From Synechococcus sp. HJ21-Hayes (GTDB taxonomy: Bacteria > Cyanobacteriota > Cyanobacteriia > PCC-6307 > Cyanobiaceae), in assembly GCF_024345835.1 (NCBI RefSeq), contig NZ_JAGQBW010000002.1, positions 173,196 to 237,195 of the forward strand: a DNA stretch of 64,000 bases. The letters run 5' to 3'. A program made the position numbers and the translations under genes. Below the pieces are notes generated by a model that ran no database searches, was not told the DNA's origin, and saw only the letters and a program-made list of their open reading frames with translations. Within the stretch, counting starts at the first letter, position 1. Each line of letters opens with the position of its first letter. Of the stretch, positions 45,357 through 52,753 are shown one piece after another.

Positions 45357-46610
45357 ATGCAGGCCCTTCGATCAGCGCGGCACCTGGCCTTGGGATTGGG
45401 GCTCCTGGGCTGGTTGTTGAGCGGCTGCAGCACCAGCAGCCGCGATGCCCTCCGGGGCAGGATCTTTGTGGCGATCGGAGCCTCCTACAGCGATCGACTC
45501 AGCCCCACGGTGATCCAGGAGCGCATCAGCCAGACCAAACAACTGATCAAGAGTTTCCAGGCCCTGCACCCGGAGGTGGAGGCGGAGATCAATGTGTTCA
45601 GCGAAGGTGACCTGCAGCAAGCCATCGCCAGGCGCAACGCCACGGGGCTAGGACCCGATCTGATCTTTCTCGATGGGATGACCGCCCACATCCTGGCTCG
45701 GGCTGGCGTAGTGCGGCCCATGCGGTTTCCCCAGAGCACCACCGATCAGATTGAGCCTGCCAGCTTTGGTCGGCTGCGCTTGAACAACGGCTCCGTCGCC
45801 GGTTTACCGCTGCTGCTGGAGCCGCAGATTGCCTGCTTCAACCAGGCACGCCTGGCCCAGAGTCCGAGCACCCTGCAGAGCCTGCTGGAACTGGCGGAAA
45901 CCGGCATCGAGATTGGCTTCTCCCTGGATTACGGCGGTCTCTACTGGACGGCTGGCCCCCTCGGGGCCGCGCCGGCCTTGAAGGCCGTGGCCTTGGGCCA
46001 ACCCGTCACCCCAGCGCAACACCGGCAGATTCGCTACTGGCTGAAGTGGATCCAAACTGCCAATCTGCTGCAGCACATCAACTACTACGGACTAGAAGAA
46101 GACCTGGTGCAGGGCCTGATGCAGGGCCGGCTCGATTGGATTCCCTGCCACAGCAACACGCTGGTGCGGCTGCGCCAGAAGTTGGGACAACGGCTGGCCG
46201 TGGCTCCACTACCGGGAGACTTTGCCGGACCCGCCACGCCGATCACCCGGGAGCGGGTGTGGGCCTTTGGCGTGAACTCCAGTGCTAATCAGCGCCGCAT
46301 TGCTGAGGCCTTCGCCACGTTCACTGTGAACCCGCTGATTCAACGAAGCCTCACCATCTCCATCCAGAACCAGCTGCCGGTGAATCGCCACGTGCCACCG
46401 CCCGTGGCCAGCTCCGCCGTGCTGGAGGCCATGGTGACCTCAGAGCAGCAGGGGCAAGTCAGCGAAGAGATCGTGAAGCTGATTCCACCTCACGATCAAC
46501 GGCGACGGCAAATCACGCAGTTGATGATGCGACTGGTGTTCGGGGAGATCAGCCCAGATCAAGCCACCGATGCACTGATCAAGAAGCTCGGCGATGGAAT
46601 AGGGAAATGA
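45357..46610 (+). CDS. Extracellular solute-binding lipoprotein
   Basis: A 417-residue periplasmic binding protein of the type used by ABC importers for sugars or similar solutes. The signal peptide ends in LLSGC (lipidated Cys24). Mature landmarks are FQALHPEVEAEINVF, GPDLIFLDGMTAHILARAG near residue 100, GLPLLLEPQIACFNQ near 150, and ITRERVWAFGVNSSANQRRIAEAFATF near 300, the usual hinge and C-lobe pattern. No permease or ATPase gene is adjacent. It is instead linked by a 4-base overlap to an MscS-type channel gene. Confidence 0.87.
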   Translation: MQALRSARHLALGLGLLGWLLSGCSTSSRDALRGRIFVAIGASYSDRLSPTVIQERISQTKQLIKSFQALHPEVEAEINVFSEGDLQQAIARRNATGLGPDLIFLDGMTAHILARAGVVRPMRFPQSTTDQIEPASFGRLRLNNGSVAGLPLLLEPQIACFNQARLAQSPSTLQSLLELAETGIEIGFSLDYGGLYWTAGPLGAAPALKAVALGQPVTPAQHRQIRYWLKWIQTANLLQHINYYGLEEDLVQGLMQGRLDWIPCHSNTLVRLRQKLGQRLAVAPLPGDFAGPATPITRERVWAFGVNSSANQRRIAEAFATFTVNPLIQRSLTISIQNQLPVNRHVPPPVASSAVLEAMVTSEQQGQVSEEIVKLIPPHDQRRRQITQLMMRLVFGEISPDQATDALIKKLGDGIGK

Positions 46611-47821
46611 TTCAGCTCGTTGATCAGATTGTGGGTTGGCTGGGTTATCTACAGCGCCCGAATGTAGTGCTGCAGCTGCTGGTGGTGCTGCTCCCGGCCC
46701 TCGCGGGCTGGCAACTGGATCGCCTCCGTGCCCTCAACCAGAGATGGAAACGCTGGATGCCGCTGGTGATCGGGGTGCTTGTGGCCGCAGCCATCGGCAC
46801 CTTGGCGGCCCTGGGCCAACCCTGCGGGCTGGCCTTCGTGCTCTCGATGTTGCTGCTGGGCTGGTTGGGGCTCAATCTTCTGCACAAGCCACTCGAACGG
46901 GTGATCGCGCCCGCCAGCCTCCACCTGCTGGAGACACGCCTGATCAAGCCCGTCTACGTCCTGATGGCAGGGCTGATCCTGCTCAACCTGGTGGACAACA
47001 TTCAAGACCTGGCCGTGATTCAGCTGGGGGAGTGGTTTTCCACCCCCGTGAATCTGGGCAATCTGTTTGAGGCAGCCCTGTTTGTGTACCTGCTGGTGAT
47101 CGGCTCAAGCCCTCCCGCCCAGGGACTGGCCTGGCTGGCCCAGGAGGCCCTGGGCATGAGTGATGGCAGCCGACGTGCCCTGGCCCTGATGATCCGCTAC
47201 GTGGTGGTGGGAATTGGCATCCTCTGGGCCCTGGATCATGTGGGCTTCAACCCCACGGCGATCCTGGCCATCGCCGGGGGTCTCTCAGTGGGCCTGGGGT
47301 TCGGCATCAAGGAGGTGTTCTCCAACTTCGTGAGTGGCCTGTGGCTGCTGTTCGAGGGATCGGTGCGCCCCGGGGAAGTGCTGTTCATCGATGGCGATCC
47401 CTGCGAGGTGCGCAGCCTGGGTCTGCGGGCGGCGCTGCTCTGGCGCGACCGCGACAACGCCGAGCTGGTGATCCCCAATCAGACCTTTTTCACCATGACC
47501 ACCACCACCTATACGGGCAGCGATCGCATGCGCCGCAGCCAGGTGCTGGTGGGGGCCGCCTATCGCCACCACCCGGATGCAGTGATAGCCCTGCTGGAAG
47601 CCACAGCCCGCAGCACGCCGCGGGTGCTGCAGAACCCAGCCCCCAAAGCGCTGATGCTCAGTTACGACGAGTCCTCTATCCAGTACGCCCTGCGCTTCTG
47701 GATTGAGAATCCGATGAACAACGTGGGAATCTGCAGTGATGTGAACCGCGCCATCTGGCAGGCGTTTGAGCAGGCAGGCATCGAGATGCCCTTCCCCCAA
47801 CGGGTGATCCACCAGGCCTGA
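46607..47821 (+). CDS. MscS-family mechanosensitive channel (long form)
   Basis: A 404-residue channel with about six N-terminal hydrophobic helices. The MscS pore helix and beta domain follow: AILAIAGGLSVGLGFGIKEVFSNFVSGLWLLFEGSVRPGE near residues 210-250 and ELVIPNQTFFTMTTTTYTGSDR near 285. The gene overlaps the solute-binding protein stop (ATGA). The channel is not closely related to the 284-residue copy at 42354. The coupling suggests the binding protein may work with this channel rather than with an ABC importer. Confidence 0.9.
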   Translation: MIQLVDQIVGWLGYLQRPNVVLQLLVVLLPALAGWQLDRLRALNQRWKRWMPLVIGVLVAAAIGTLAALGQPCGLAFVLSMLLLGWLGLNLLHKPLERVIAPASLHLLETRLIKPVYVLMAGLILLNLVDNIQDLAVIQLGEWFSTPVNLGNLFEAALFVYLLVIGSSPPAQGLAWLAQEALGMSDGSRRALALMIRYVVVGIGILWALDHVGFNPTAILAIAGGLSVGLGFGIKEVFSNFVSGLWLLFEGSVRPGEVLFIDGDPCEVRSLGLRAALLWRDRDNAELVIPNQTFFTMTTTTYTGSDRMRRSQVLVGAAYRHHPDAVIALLEATARSTPRVLQNPAPKALMLSYDESSIQYALRFWIENPMNNVGICSDVNRAIWQAFEQAGIEMPFPQRVIHQA

Positions 47822-47833
47822 TGCCACGCAGGC

Positions 47834-48886
47834 TCAGCAGCAGCTGGCGGGAGCACCCCCAGTGGCTTCAGAGCCATTGGCCGCATCAAACGGGATGGAG
47901 CTGCCGCAACCCTCGAACAGGCCGTAGTGGTGATCAAACGAGCCAATGGCCTCGACATGGGGCGCGAAGCGGCTCTCCAGCAACATCCGATAGGTGTTGC
48001 CACACACCGGAAACACCCGGCCCGCCTCGATGCTGTGGTGTTTATCGAAGGGCAGCAGCGTGGGGTACTCAGGGATGGTGCCCCGATAGATCACCGCCTG
48101 GCCGTGGTCCTCACAGGCATCCTCCAACGCGGCGATGTTGAACAAGCGATAGGTGGCGGAGAAGAAGCGGGCTTCGCCCACCAGCGACGCCAGGGCCGGT
48201 TCGGTGATGGCCAGCGGCCGATCACTCACCAGCCGCGGATCGGCGAAGCCGGCGGCGCGGGCCAGGCGCAGGAAATCGTTCCAGTAGAGGGCTCCGCCGA
48301 GGCATTCGCCGTAGAGCACCGGGTGGCGACGCACCGCCTCGGGCAGGCGTCGATCGGCGTAGACATCAGAAAAGTAGAACTCGCCGCCCGGCTTCAGCAG
48401 ACGCTGCACCCCCCGCAGCACCGCCGGCTTATCGGTGGAGAGATTGAGCACGCAGTTGCTCACGATCACATCGAAGCTGCCGGGGTCTAGGTCCAGCTGC
48501 TCTAGGCACTCGATCGTGCCCTCCAGAAAGCGCACATTGGCGGTGCCGAACTGCTCGGCGTGGAAGGCCTGGTACTGGCGGGCCACGGCCAACTGCTCGG
48601 GGGTCATGTCCACACCCACCACCTCGCCGCTGGCTCCCACCAACTGGGCCAGCAGGTAAACATCGCGGCCTGAGCCACTGCCCAGATCAAGGATGCGGCA
48701 GCCCTCCAGCAGGGGAGGGCACACCAGGCCACAGCCGTAGTAGCGGCTGCTCACCTCAGGATGCACCTTGGCCAGCAGCGGCTTCAGCCAGGCCGGCACG
48801 GCATCCGCATCGCAGCAGGCACTGGTTTTGAGATCAGCCGTGCCCTGCAGCTCCTGGCCGTAATAGGCCTGCACCAGCTCCTGCAT
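47834..48886 (-). CDS. arsM: Arsenite S-adenosylmethyltransferase
   Basis: A 350-residue enzyme methylating As(III) to volatile or less reactive species. Motif I is ILDLGSGSGRDVYLLAQLVG. The As(III)-binding cysteines are represented by the ACCDAD pair near residue 24, SNCVLNLS near 145 and FPVCGNTYR near 280. The C-terminus ends ASCC, as in many ArsM proteins. The frame is open far upstream, but that extension overlaps other genes on the same strand, so ATG 48886 (MQELVQAYYG) was chosen. Confidence 0.92.
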   Translation of the reverse strand: MQELVQAYYGQELQGTADLKTSACCDADAVPAWLKPLLAKVHPEVSSRYYGCGLVCPPLLEGCRILDLGSGSGRDVYLLAQLVGASGEVVGVDMTPEQLAVARQYQAFHAEQFGTANVRFLEGTIECLEQLDLDPGSFDVIVSNCVLNLSTDKPAVLRGVQRLLKPGGEFYFSDVYADRRLPEAVRRHPVLYGECLGGALYWNDFLRLARAAGFADPRLVSDRPLAITEPALASLVGEARFFSATYRLFNIAALEDACEDHGQAVIYRGTIPEYPTLLPFDKHHSIEAGRVFPVCGNTYRMLLESRFAPHVEAIGSFDHHYGLFEGCGSSIPFDAANGSEATGGAPASCC

Positions 48887-48942
48887 CACCGATCCCAGCC
48901 CTGTCCTGACTGGACTGTAGGAATCGGGCAGGGACGCACGAG

Positions 48943-49398
48943 CTACCCAGCCCGCAACAAGAACGCCGTGGCCTGCTGGGGCCACTGCACCACCACCAAC
49001 AGCTCCCGGGGCGTGCGCGCAAACCCCTTCTGCGACAGGGCCGCGAATTCGGCCAGGTTGTCGTGGGTCACGAGGGGATGGCGATCCTGCACCTGCTCCC
49101 AGGCGGCACGGAAGGGTTCGCCCTGCTCCGCCAAACACTGGGCTCTGGCCTGCTCCAGGGCCATGCCGCCCTGACGCAGCCGTACAAAGGCATCCAGCTC
49201 GGGCGGCAAGTGCTCGAGCCACTGGCTGAGCTCCCCCACGGACACGATGCGGCTGGGATGGGAGCTGCCCGGGCTGAGCAGCACGGCGTTGCACTGCAGG
49301 GTCCAGCAGCTGTCCTGCAGCAAGCCCTGGCCGGCCATGGCCAGCACCGGGCGATGGGCCTCGGCCAGTTGCTGGTGTTGAGCCTTGAGGTTGTCCAC
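48943..49398 (-). CDS. Conserved hypothetical protein
   Basis: A 151-residue soluble protein. It reads CWTLQCNAVLLSPGSSHPSRIVSV near residue 31, ELSQWLEHLPPELDAFVRLRQGG near 56, and a C-terminal hydrophobic strand (ELLVVVQWPQQATAFLL). No family was recognised. The GTG start is 2 bp after the stop of the secreted-protein gene, so the two are co-transcribed, perhaps with arsM 57 bp downstream. Confidence 0.65.
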   Translation of the reverse strand: MDNLKAQHQQLAEAHRPVLAMAGQGLLQDSCWTLQCNAVLLSPGSSHPSRIVSVGELSQWLEHLPPELDAFVRLRQGGMALEQARAQCLAEQGEPFRAAWEQVQDRHPLVTHDNLAEFAALSQKGFARTPRELLVVVQWPQQATAFLLRAG

Positions 49399-49400
49399 GG

Positions 49401-49862
49401 TTAGCGATTGGGATCCTGCACATCCTCAAGGGAGGGGCCAAAGGAACGCCCACCGGCCGCGGGCGCCCATAGCCCCGGCTGCCCCGGCAGGGGCGTGAGC
49501 CAGGCGCTGACGCGCTCGCCCGCCTGGAGCAGCGGGATCGGGCTGGGCCCAACCCAGCCCCCGGGCCGCGGGGGAGCCACGGGATAGCGCAGCTCGATGG
49601 TGTCGCCAGGGCGCAAGCGCAGCGGCGATCGCTGCCGGTGAATCGCCAGCACCACACCACGCACCTGGAGCTGCTCGCCCCTGGCCACAGCCCGCAACAC
49701 CTGCAACTCCAGCCGCAGCGGCGCCCGGCGTTGCTCCTCGGCGTAGACCCACGGCGGCAACTCCGCACGGGCGGGCTGCAGGGCGGTCAGGAGCAACGCC
49801 ACGAGTCCAGCGCTCGCGCTACGCGGAAACTGGTTCTTAGATTTCTGAGCCTGAGACTCCAT
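49401..49862 (-). CDS. Secreted hypothetical protein with GDYLxxLG/SH3-like fold
   Basis: A 153-residue protein with a signal peptide (residues ~1-32, ending PARAELPP). The mature part is basic with beta-rich stretches ([62 protein letters not shown]). It fits an OB/SH3-like secreted domain and is not otherwise identified. A GGAGGA directly abuts the ATG. Its start codon is only 6 bp from the divergent cpcB start. Confidence 0.65.
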   Translation of the reverse strand: MESQAQKSKNQFPRSASAGLVALLLTALQPARAELPPWVYAEEQRRAPLRLELQVLRAVARGEQLQVRGVVLAIHRQRSPLRLRPGDTIELRYPVAPPRPGGWVGPSPIPLLQAGERVSAWLTPLPGQPGLWAPAAGGRSFGPSLEDVQDPNR

Positions 49863-49868
49863 TCCTCC

Positions 49869-50387
49869 ATGTTCGACGCCTTCACCAAAGTGGTAGCCCA
49901 AGCCGACGCCCGCGGCGAATTCCTGAACGCCGGCCAACTCGATGCCCTGGCCGCCATGGTGGCGGAGAGCAACAAGCGCATGGACACGGTGAACCGCATC
50001 ACCTCCAACGCCTCGCGCATCGTGACCAACGCGGCCCGCGACCTGTTCGACCAGCAGCCCGCCCTGATCGCCCCCGGTGGCAACGCCTACACCCACCGCC
50101 GCATGGCTGCCTGCCTGCGAGACATGGAGATCATCCTGCGCTACGTGACTTACGCGATCTTCACTGGCGACGCTTCGGTGCTGGAAGATCGTTGCCTGAA
50201 TGGCCTGCGCGAAACCTATCTGGCCCTGGGCGTTCCTGGCGCGTCCGTGGCCGAAGGCGTGCGCAAGATGAAGGATGCCGCCATTGCGATCGCCAACGAC
50301 CGCAATGGCATCACCCAAGGCGATTGCTCCGCCCTGATGAGCGAAGTGGGCACCTACTTCGACCGGGCTGCTGCCGCGGTTGCCTGA
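49869..50387 (+). CDS. cpcB: C-phycocyanin beta subunit
   Basis: A 172-residue phycobiliprotein of phycobilisome rods. The N-terminus [19 protein letters not shown] is diagnostic. Both bilin-binding cysteines are present, Cys82 ([11 protein letters not shown]) and Cys153 ([11 protein letters not shown]), together with Asn72, the methylated position. Unlike normal cpcBA operons, no alpha gene follows: after 22 bp comes an opposite-strand DCC-family gene whose 3' end doubles as a terminator. Only 6 bp separate it from the divergent upstream gene, and no purine-rich ribosome-binding site is seen. Confidence 0.95.
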   Translation: MFDAFTKVVAQADARGEFLNAGQLDALAAMVAESNKRMDTVNRITSNASRIVTNAARDLFDQQPALIAPGGNAYTHRRMAACLRDMEIILRYVTYAIFTGDASVLEDRCLNGLRETYLALGVPGASVAEGVRKMKDAAIAIANDRNGITQGDCSALMSEVGTYFDRAAAAVA

Positions 50388-50408
50388 TCCAGGCTGAGCT
50401 CCAGATCT

Positions 50409-50795
50409 TCAGGCCTGCCGAAGCCCCGCTTGATCGGGGTCTTCAGGCAGGCCTTTCCATTGGAGCGCCGTACGGCGAGCCCAGAGCAGCAGCGGGTAGA
50501 GCCGCTGAGCCCGCGGTGACGCGGCAAACAACTGCCCCAACAGGCCAAGTAAGGGATCACTGGGGTTCATCCGGCTACAGATGCAGGCAATCGCCTCCGC
50601 TCCGTGCAGGGTGCGCGGGCCATCGATCAGCACCGCTCCCCTGGCCAGATCAAACCCCTGCCTCTTCAGTTCAGCGCACAGGGCGTGATCGGCACGGCCA
50701 TCCCGAATCTCCAGGCCCTCGATCCCGCCAGCCAACTCAGTCCGCAGGGCGAAAACGCGGCAGAAGGGGCAGCCACCGTCGTAGACGAGGATCAC
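50409..50795 (-). CDS. DUF393 (DCC-family) thiol-disulfide oxidoreductase-like protein
   Basis: A 128-residue protein starting ILVYDGGCPFCRVFALR, the DxxCxxC motif that names the DCC family. A basic/hydrophobic C-terminal half follows (ASPRAQRLYPLLLWARRTALQWKG). The thioredoxin-like motif suggests redox activity, but no substrate is known. The last ~15 codons lie inside a long hairpin that may terminate transcription from both sides. Confidence 0.85.
   Translation of the reverse strand: MILVYDGGCPFCRVFALRTELAGGIEGLEIRDGRADHALCAELKRQGFDLARGAVLIDGPRTLHGAEAIACICSRMNPSDPLLGLLGQLFAASPRAQRLYPLLLWARRTALQWKGLPEDPDQAGLRQA
50412..50456 (+). terminator. Long hairpin between cpcB and the DCC gene
   Basis: GGCCTGCC-GAAG-CCCCG pairs with CGGGG-CTTC-GGCAGGCC around a 6-base loop, with two single-base bulges: 17 bp in all. 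It is followed by TTT. It lies 25 bp after cpcB and within the 3' codons of the convergent DCC gene, so it can serve both transcripts. Confidence 0.75.
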
Positions 50796-50812
50796 AAGCT
50801 GTAGCCGGCGCC

Positions 50813-51202
50813 ATGCCCAACCATCCTGATCGGCCCATGCTCCGCCTGCTGCTCAGCCTGGTGATGGTGGTGGTGCTGGTGGGCCTGCCGGGGCCTGCTT
50901 CGGCTGATCGCCAACCCAGCGGCGAGCAGTTTGTCTGTGATGGCGATCCGCTGGTGGCCCTGGCCAACAACGGCGCCGTGGATGCCACCGGCATCCCCAA
51001 CCAGAGCGCCGGCACAGTGCCAGGGGCCTTCATCGTGCTGCAGTGGCGCGGTGTAACCCTGCAGCTGCCCCGCACCAACAACGCCGGCGTGCCCAGCTAC
51101 AGCGATGGCCGCTGGTGGTGGAGTGCCGAGGATCTCAACCACCCAACCTTCCAGCAACGCCGCAGTGATGTGGAGCATTACGTCTGCGAACGCCTGCCAT
51201 GA
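50813..51202 (+). CDS. Secreted hypothetical protein
   Basis: A 129-residue protein with a signal peptide (MLRLLLSLVMVVVLVGLPGPASA). It has a small extracytoplasmic domain of ~95 residues with two cysteines (FVCDGD near residue 43 and YVCERLP at the end) that could form a disulfide. GAFIVLQWRGVTLQLPR and YSDGRWWWSAEDL suggest a beta-sandwich. No family was recognised. A second ATG eight codons in (50837) gives the tighter signal peptide. Confidence 0.68.
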   Translation: MPNHPDRPMLRLLLSLVMVVVLVGLPGPASADRQPSGEQFVCDGDPLVALANNGAVDATGIPNQSAGTVPGAFIVLQWRGVTLQLPRTNNAGVPSYSDGRWWWSAEDLNHPTFQQRRSDVEHYVCERLP

Positions 51203-51211
51203 GGCAGAGCT

Positions 51212-51622
51212 CTAGCCCGCTGTGAGGGCTTGTTGGAGCTGGGCCAGCCGCTTGGCATTCACCCCCAGATCGGAATCACCGAGGCGCGACACGGAACGTG
51301 CCTGCAACACGCCGTGGGCCTGGTCGGCGTAGAGCTCCAGATCGTCCACAAAGCCGAACAGGGCACTGGTGGCCGTGGCATGCAGGTAGCTATCGATCTG
51401 CTTCACCACATCGGTACGGGGTGTCGCCGCGACCACCGGCACCAGCGCCTGCAGGGCAGCCTGGGCATCAGCCACTGGCCAATCGGCGCGGGCGCAGTGG
51501 GCGGGAGCGGGGCAGGGGGCGAGGGAACCGTTCTGCACGCCGAGGTCGGCGGGCACAGGCCCCACGAAGTGAAACAGCGCCAGGGTGAGCACCAACAAGC
51601 AGTGCTGGAGAACGGTTGTCAT
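51212..51622 (-). CDS. DUF1499 secreted protein
   Basis: A 136-residue protein with a signal peptide (VLQHCLLVLTLALFHFVGPVPA). The DUF1499 core follows: LAPCPAPAHCARADWPVAD near residue 34, VVKQIDSYLHATATSALFGFVDDLELY near 73-99, and VLQARSVSRLGDSDLGVNAKRL near 105-126, the family signature. Function is unknown. Its ATG overlaps the stop of the 52-residue membrane gene (ATGA). Confidence 0.85.
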   Translation of the reverse strand: MTTVLQHCLLVLTLALFHFVGPVPADLGVQNGSLAPCPAPAHCARADWPVADAQAALQALVPVVAATPRTDVVKQIDSYLHATATSALFGFVDDLELYADQAHGVLQARSVSRLGDSDLGVNAKRLAQLQQALTAG

Positions 51623-51777
51623 AGCCCGGGGGACGTGGAGGGAGAGCTTGGTATGGCCGTGGCTGGCGACGGACTGATCGACTCCTCCATGCCCAGATCA
51701 ATCTCGCCGATCCAGAGCACCAGGCCGGCCACACAGGCCAGGGCAGCCAGCAGCAGCAACCAATGACGTCGATCCAT
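51619..51777 (-). CDS. 52-residue single-pass membrane protein
   Basis: MDRRHWLLLLAALACVAGLV begins a hydrophobic N-terminal helix that continues with LWIG, followed by an acidic juxtamembrane segment (EIDLGMEES) and a Ser/Pro/Thr tail. The stop overlaps the DUF1499 start by ATGA, and the ATG is 2 bp after the peroxiredoxin-like gene's stop. It therefore sits in the middle of a tightly coupled three-gene operon. The protein may be a membrane anchor for the neighbouring products, but that is inference. Confidence 0.7.
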   Translation of the reverse strand: MDRRHWLLLLAALACVAGLVLWIGEIDLGMEESISPSPATAIPSSPSTSPGL

Positions 51778-51779
51778 GG

Positions 51780-52469
51780 CTAAGGAGCTCCCAGATAGGG
51801 ATCCAGAAAGCTGAGCGGCCTGGCCATGGTGGCCGAGAAACCGAGCATGCCGCGGTCGCGATAGCTGTAGAGCAGCGTGTCATCCGCCTCCAGCAGGAAG
51901 GTGCCGCCCCGCTGGGTGAGGAAGTCGTCGCGGGGCACATACGTGCGCCAGTTCGCCAGCACTTCGGCCATGTTGCGCAGGCGCACGGTGGCCAGCTCAA
52001 AGGGCCGCTGGAAGCCTTCGCCACCGGCCAGGGCGAACAGGGAACTGGCCAGGCGCTGGGGGGCCTGGCGATCCCCCGTGTAGCCCCGCAGCACTTCGGC
52101 GAGGGTGCCCGGCGATCCGATCCCCGCGCACATCAACAGCAGCCCGGGCCAGGCCCCGCCCGGGGTCTGCAGACCGCCATAGAGCCCCAGGGCGCGGTGC
52201 AGGTGGGGCTCCGCCTCCACCATCAGCCGGTCAGCCGGAAATCCGGTGAAGGCGCAGAAGCGATCACGGCCGGGGAGCTCACCGATCCCGATGGCCAGGG
52301 TGTCGATGCCGGCCGCCTCGAGCCGGGGCAGCACCGGGGCGAAGGCCTGGGCGTACTCGAGGCTGTCGAAGTCACCCAGCTGGGAGAACAGCAGCACAAG
52401 GCGCCGCCGGCCAGCCCCCATCCCTGGCACCTGGGCCAGGCGTTGCAGCAGCGGTTCGGGTGCGTTCAT
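51780..52469 (-). CDS. Peroxiredoxin-like (AhpC/TSA, PRXL2-type) protein
   Basis: A 229-residue thioredoxin-fold protein of the AhpC/TSA-like group. RRLVLLFSQLGDFDSLEYAQAFAPVLPRL near residues 22-50 is the redox-fold start, but no peroxidatic CxxC is visible there. GIDTLAIGIGELPGRDRFCAFTG contains a Cys near 72. Later segments QRGGTFLLEADDTLLYSYRDRG and the FLDPYLGAP end are typical of cyanobacterial relatives. It is the first gene of an operon with the 52-residue protein and DUF1499. Confidence 0.8.
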   Translation of the reverse strand: MNAPEPLLQRLAQVPGMGAGRRRLVLLFSQLGDFDSLEYAQAFAPVLPRLEAAGIDTLAIGIGELPGRDRFCAFTGFPADRLMVEAEPHLHRALGLYGGLQTPGGAWPGLLLMCAGIGSPGTLAEVLRGYTGDRQAPQRLASSLFALAGGEGFQRPFELATVRLRNMAEVLANWRTYVPRDDFLTQRGGTFLLEADDTLLYSYRDRGMLGFSATMARPLSFLDPYLGAP

Positions 52470-52521
52470 GCCAGCCAGTTAACGACCAACTGAGACACTG
52501 AGTCCACACGCAGACGGGTGC

Positions 52522-52737
52522 ATGTCACGGGAGCAGCTCAAGGCGTTTCTGGCCAGGATGCAGAGCGACGCCGGCCTGAAACAACAGGTTCTCGCTGCAG
52601 CCACCGCCGACGACGTGGCCCAGATCGCCCTCAAGCTCGGCTTTGAATTCTCCGGCGATGAGTTGCTGCGGGCCTCCGGCCAAAAGTTCGACCGCGTGAC
52701 CGTGCGCAAGAATGACATCCCAGGCGAATATAATTAG
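52522..52737 (+). CDS. Nif11-type peptide (nitrile-hydratase/Nif11 leader family)
   Basis: A 71-residue protein. MSREQLKAFLARMQSDAGLKQQV and LAAATADDVAQIALKLGFEFSGDELLRAS match the Nif11 domain, which in cyanobacteria serves as the leader of many RiPP precursors or as a standalone protein of unknown role. No Gly-Gly cleavage motif and no Cys/Ser/Thr-rich core follow; the tail is only KFDRVTVRKNDIPGEYN. It is therefore a Nif11 homologue lacking an obvious peptide product. It converges on the radical SAM gene 16 bp away. Confidence 0.85.
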   Translation: MSREQLKAFLARMQSDAGLKQQVLAAATADDVAQIALKLGFEFSGDELLRASGQKFDRVTVRKNDIPGEYN

Positions 52738-52753
52738 GCGGCAGCAATTCTTC

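Noticed and set aside
47815..47831. Weak GCCTG/CAGGC hairpin between mscS-2 and arsM
   Set aside because: A 5-bp stem without a T-run is too weak to call a terminator.
48887..49768. Upstream extension of arsM to 644 codons
   Set aside because: The extension overlaps two other same-strand genes and is Gly/Arg-rich; homologues start at MQELVQAYYG.
52522..52737. Nif11 gene as a RiPP precursor
   Set aside because: No core peptide, no double-Gly cleavage site and no modifying enzyme in the same operon; kept as a curiosity, not a pathway.
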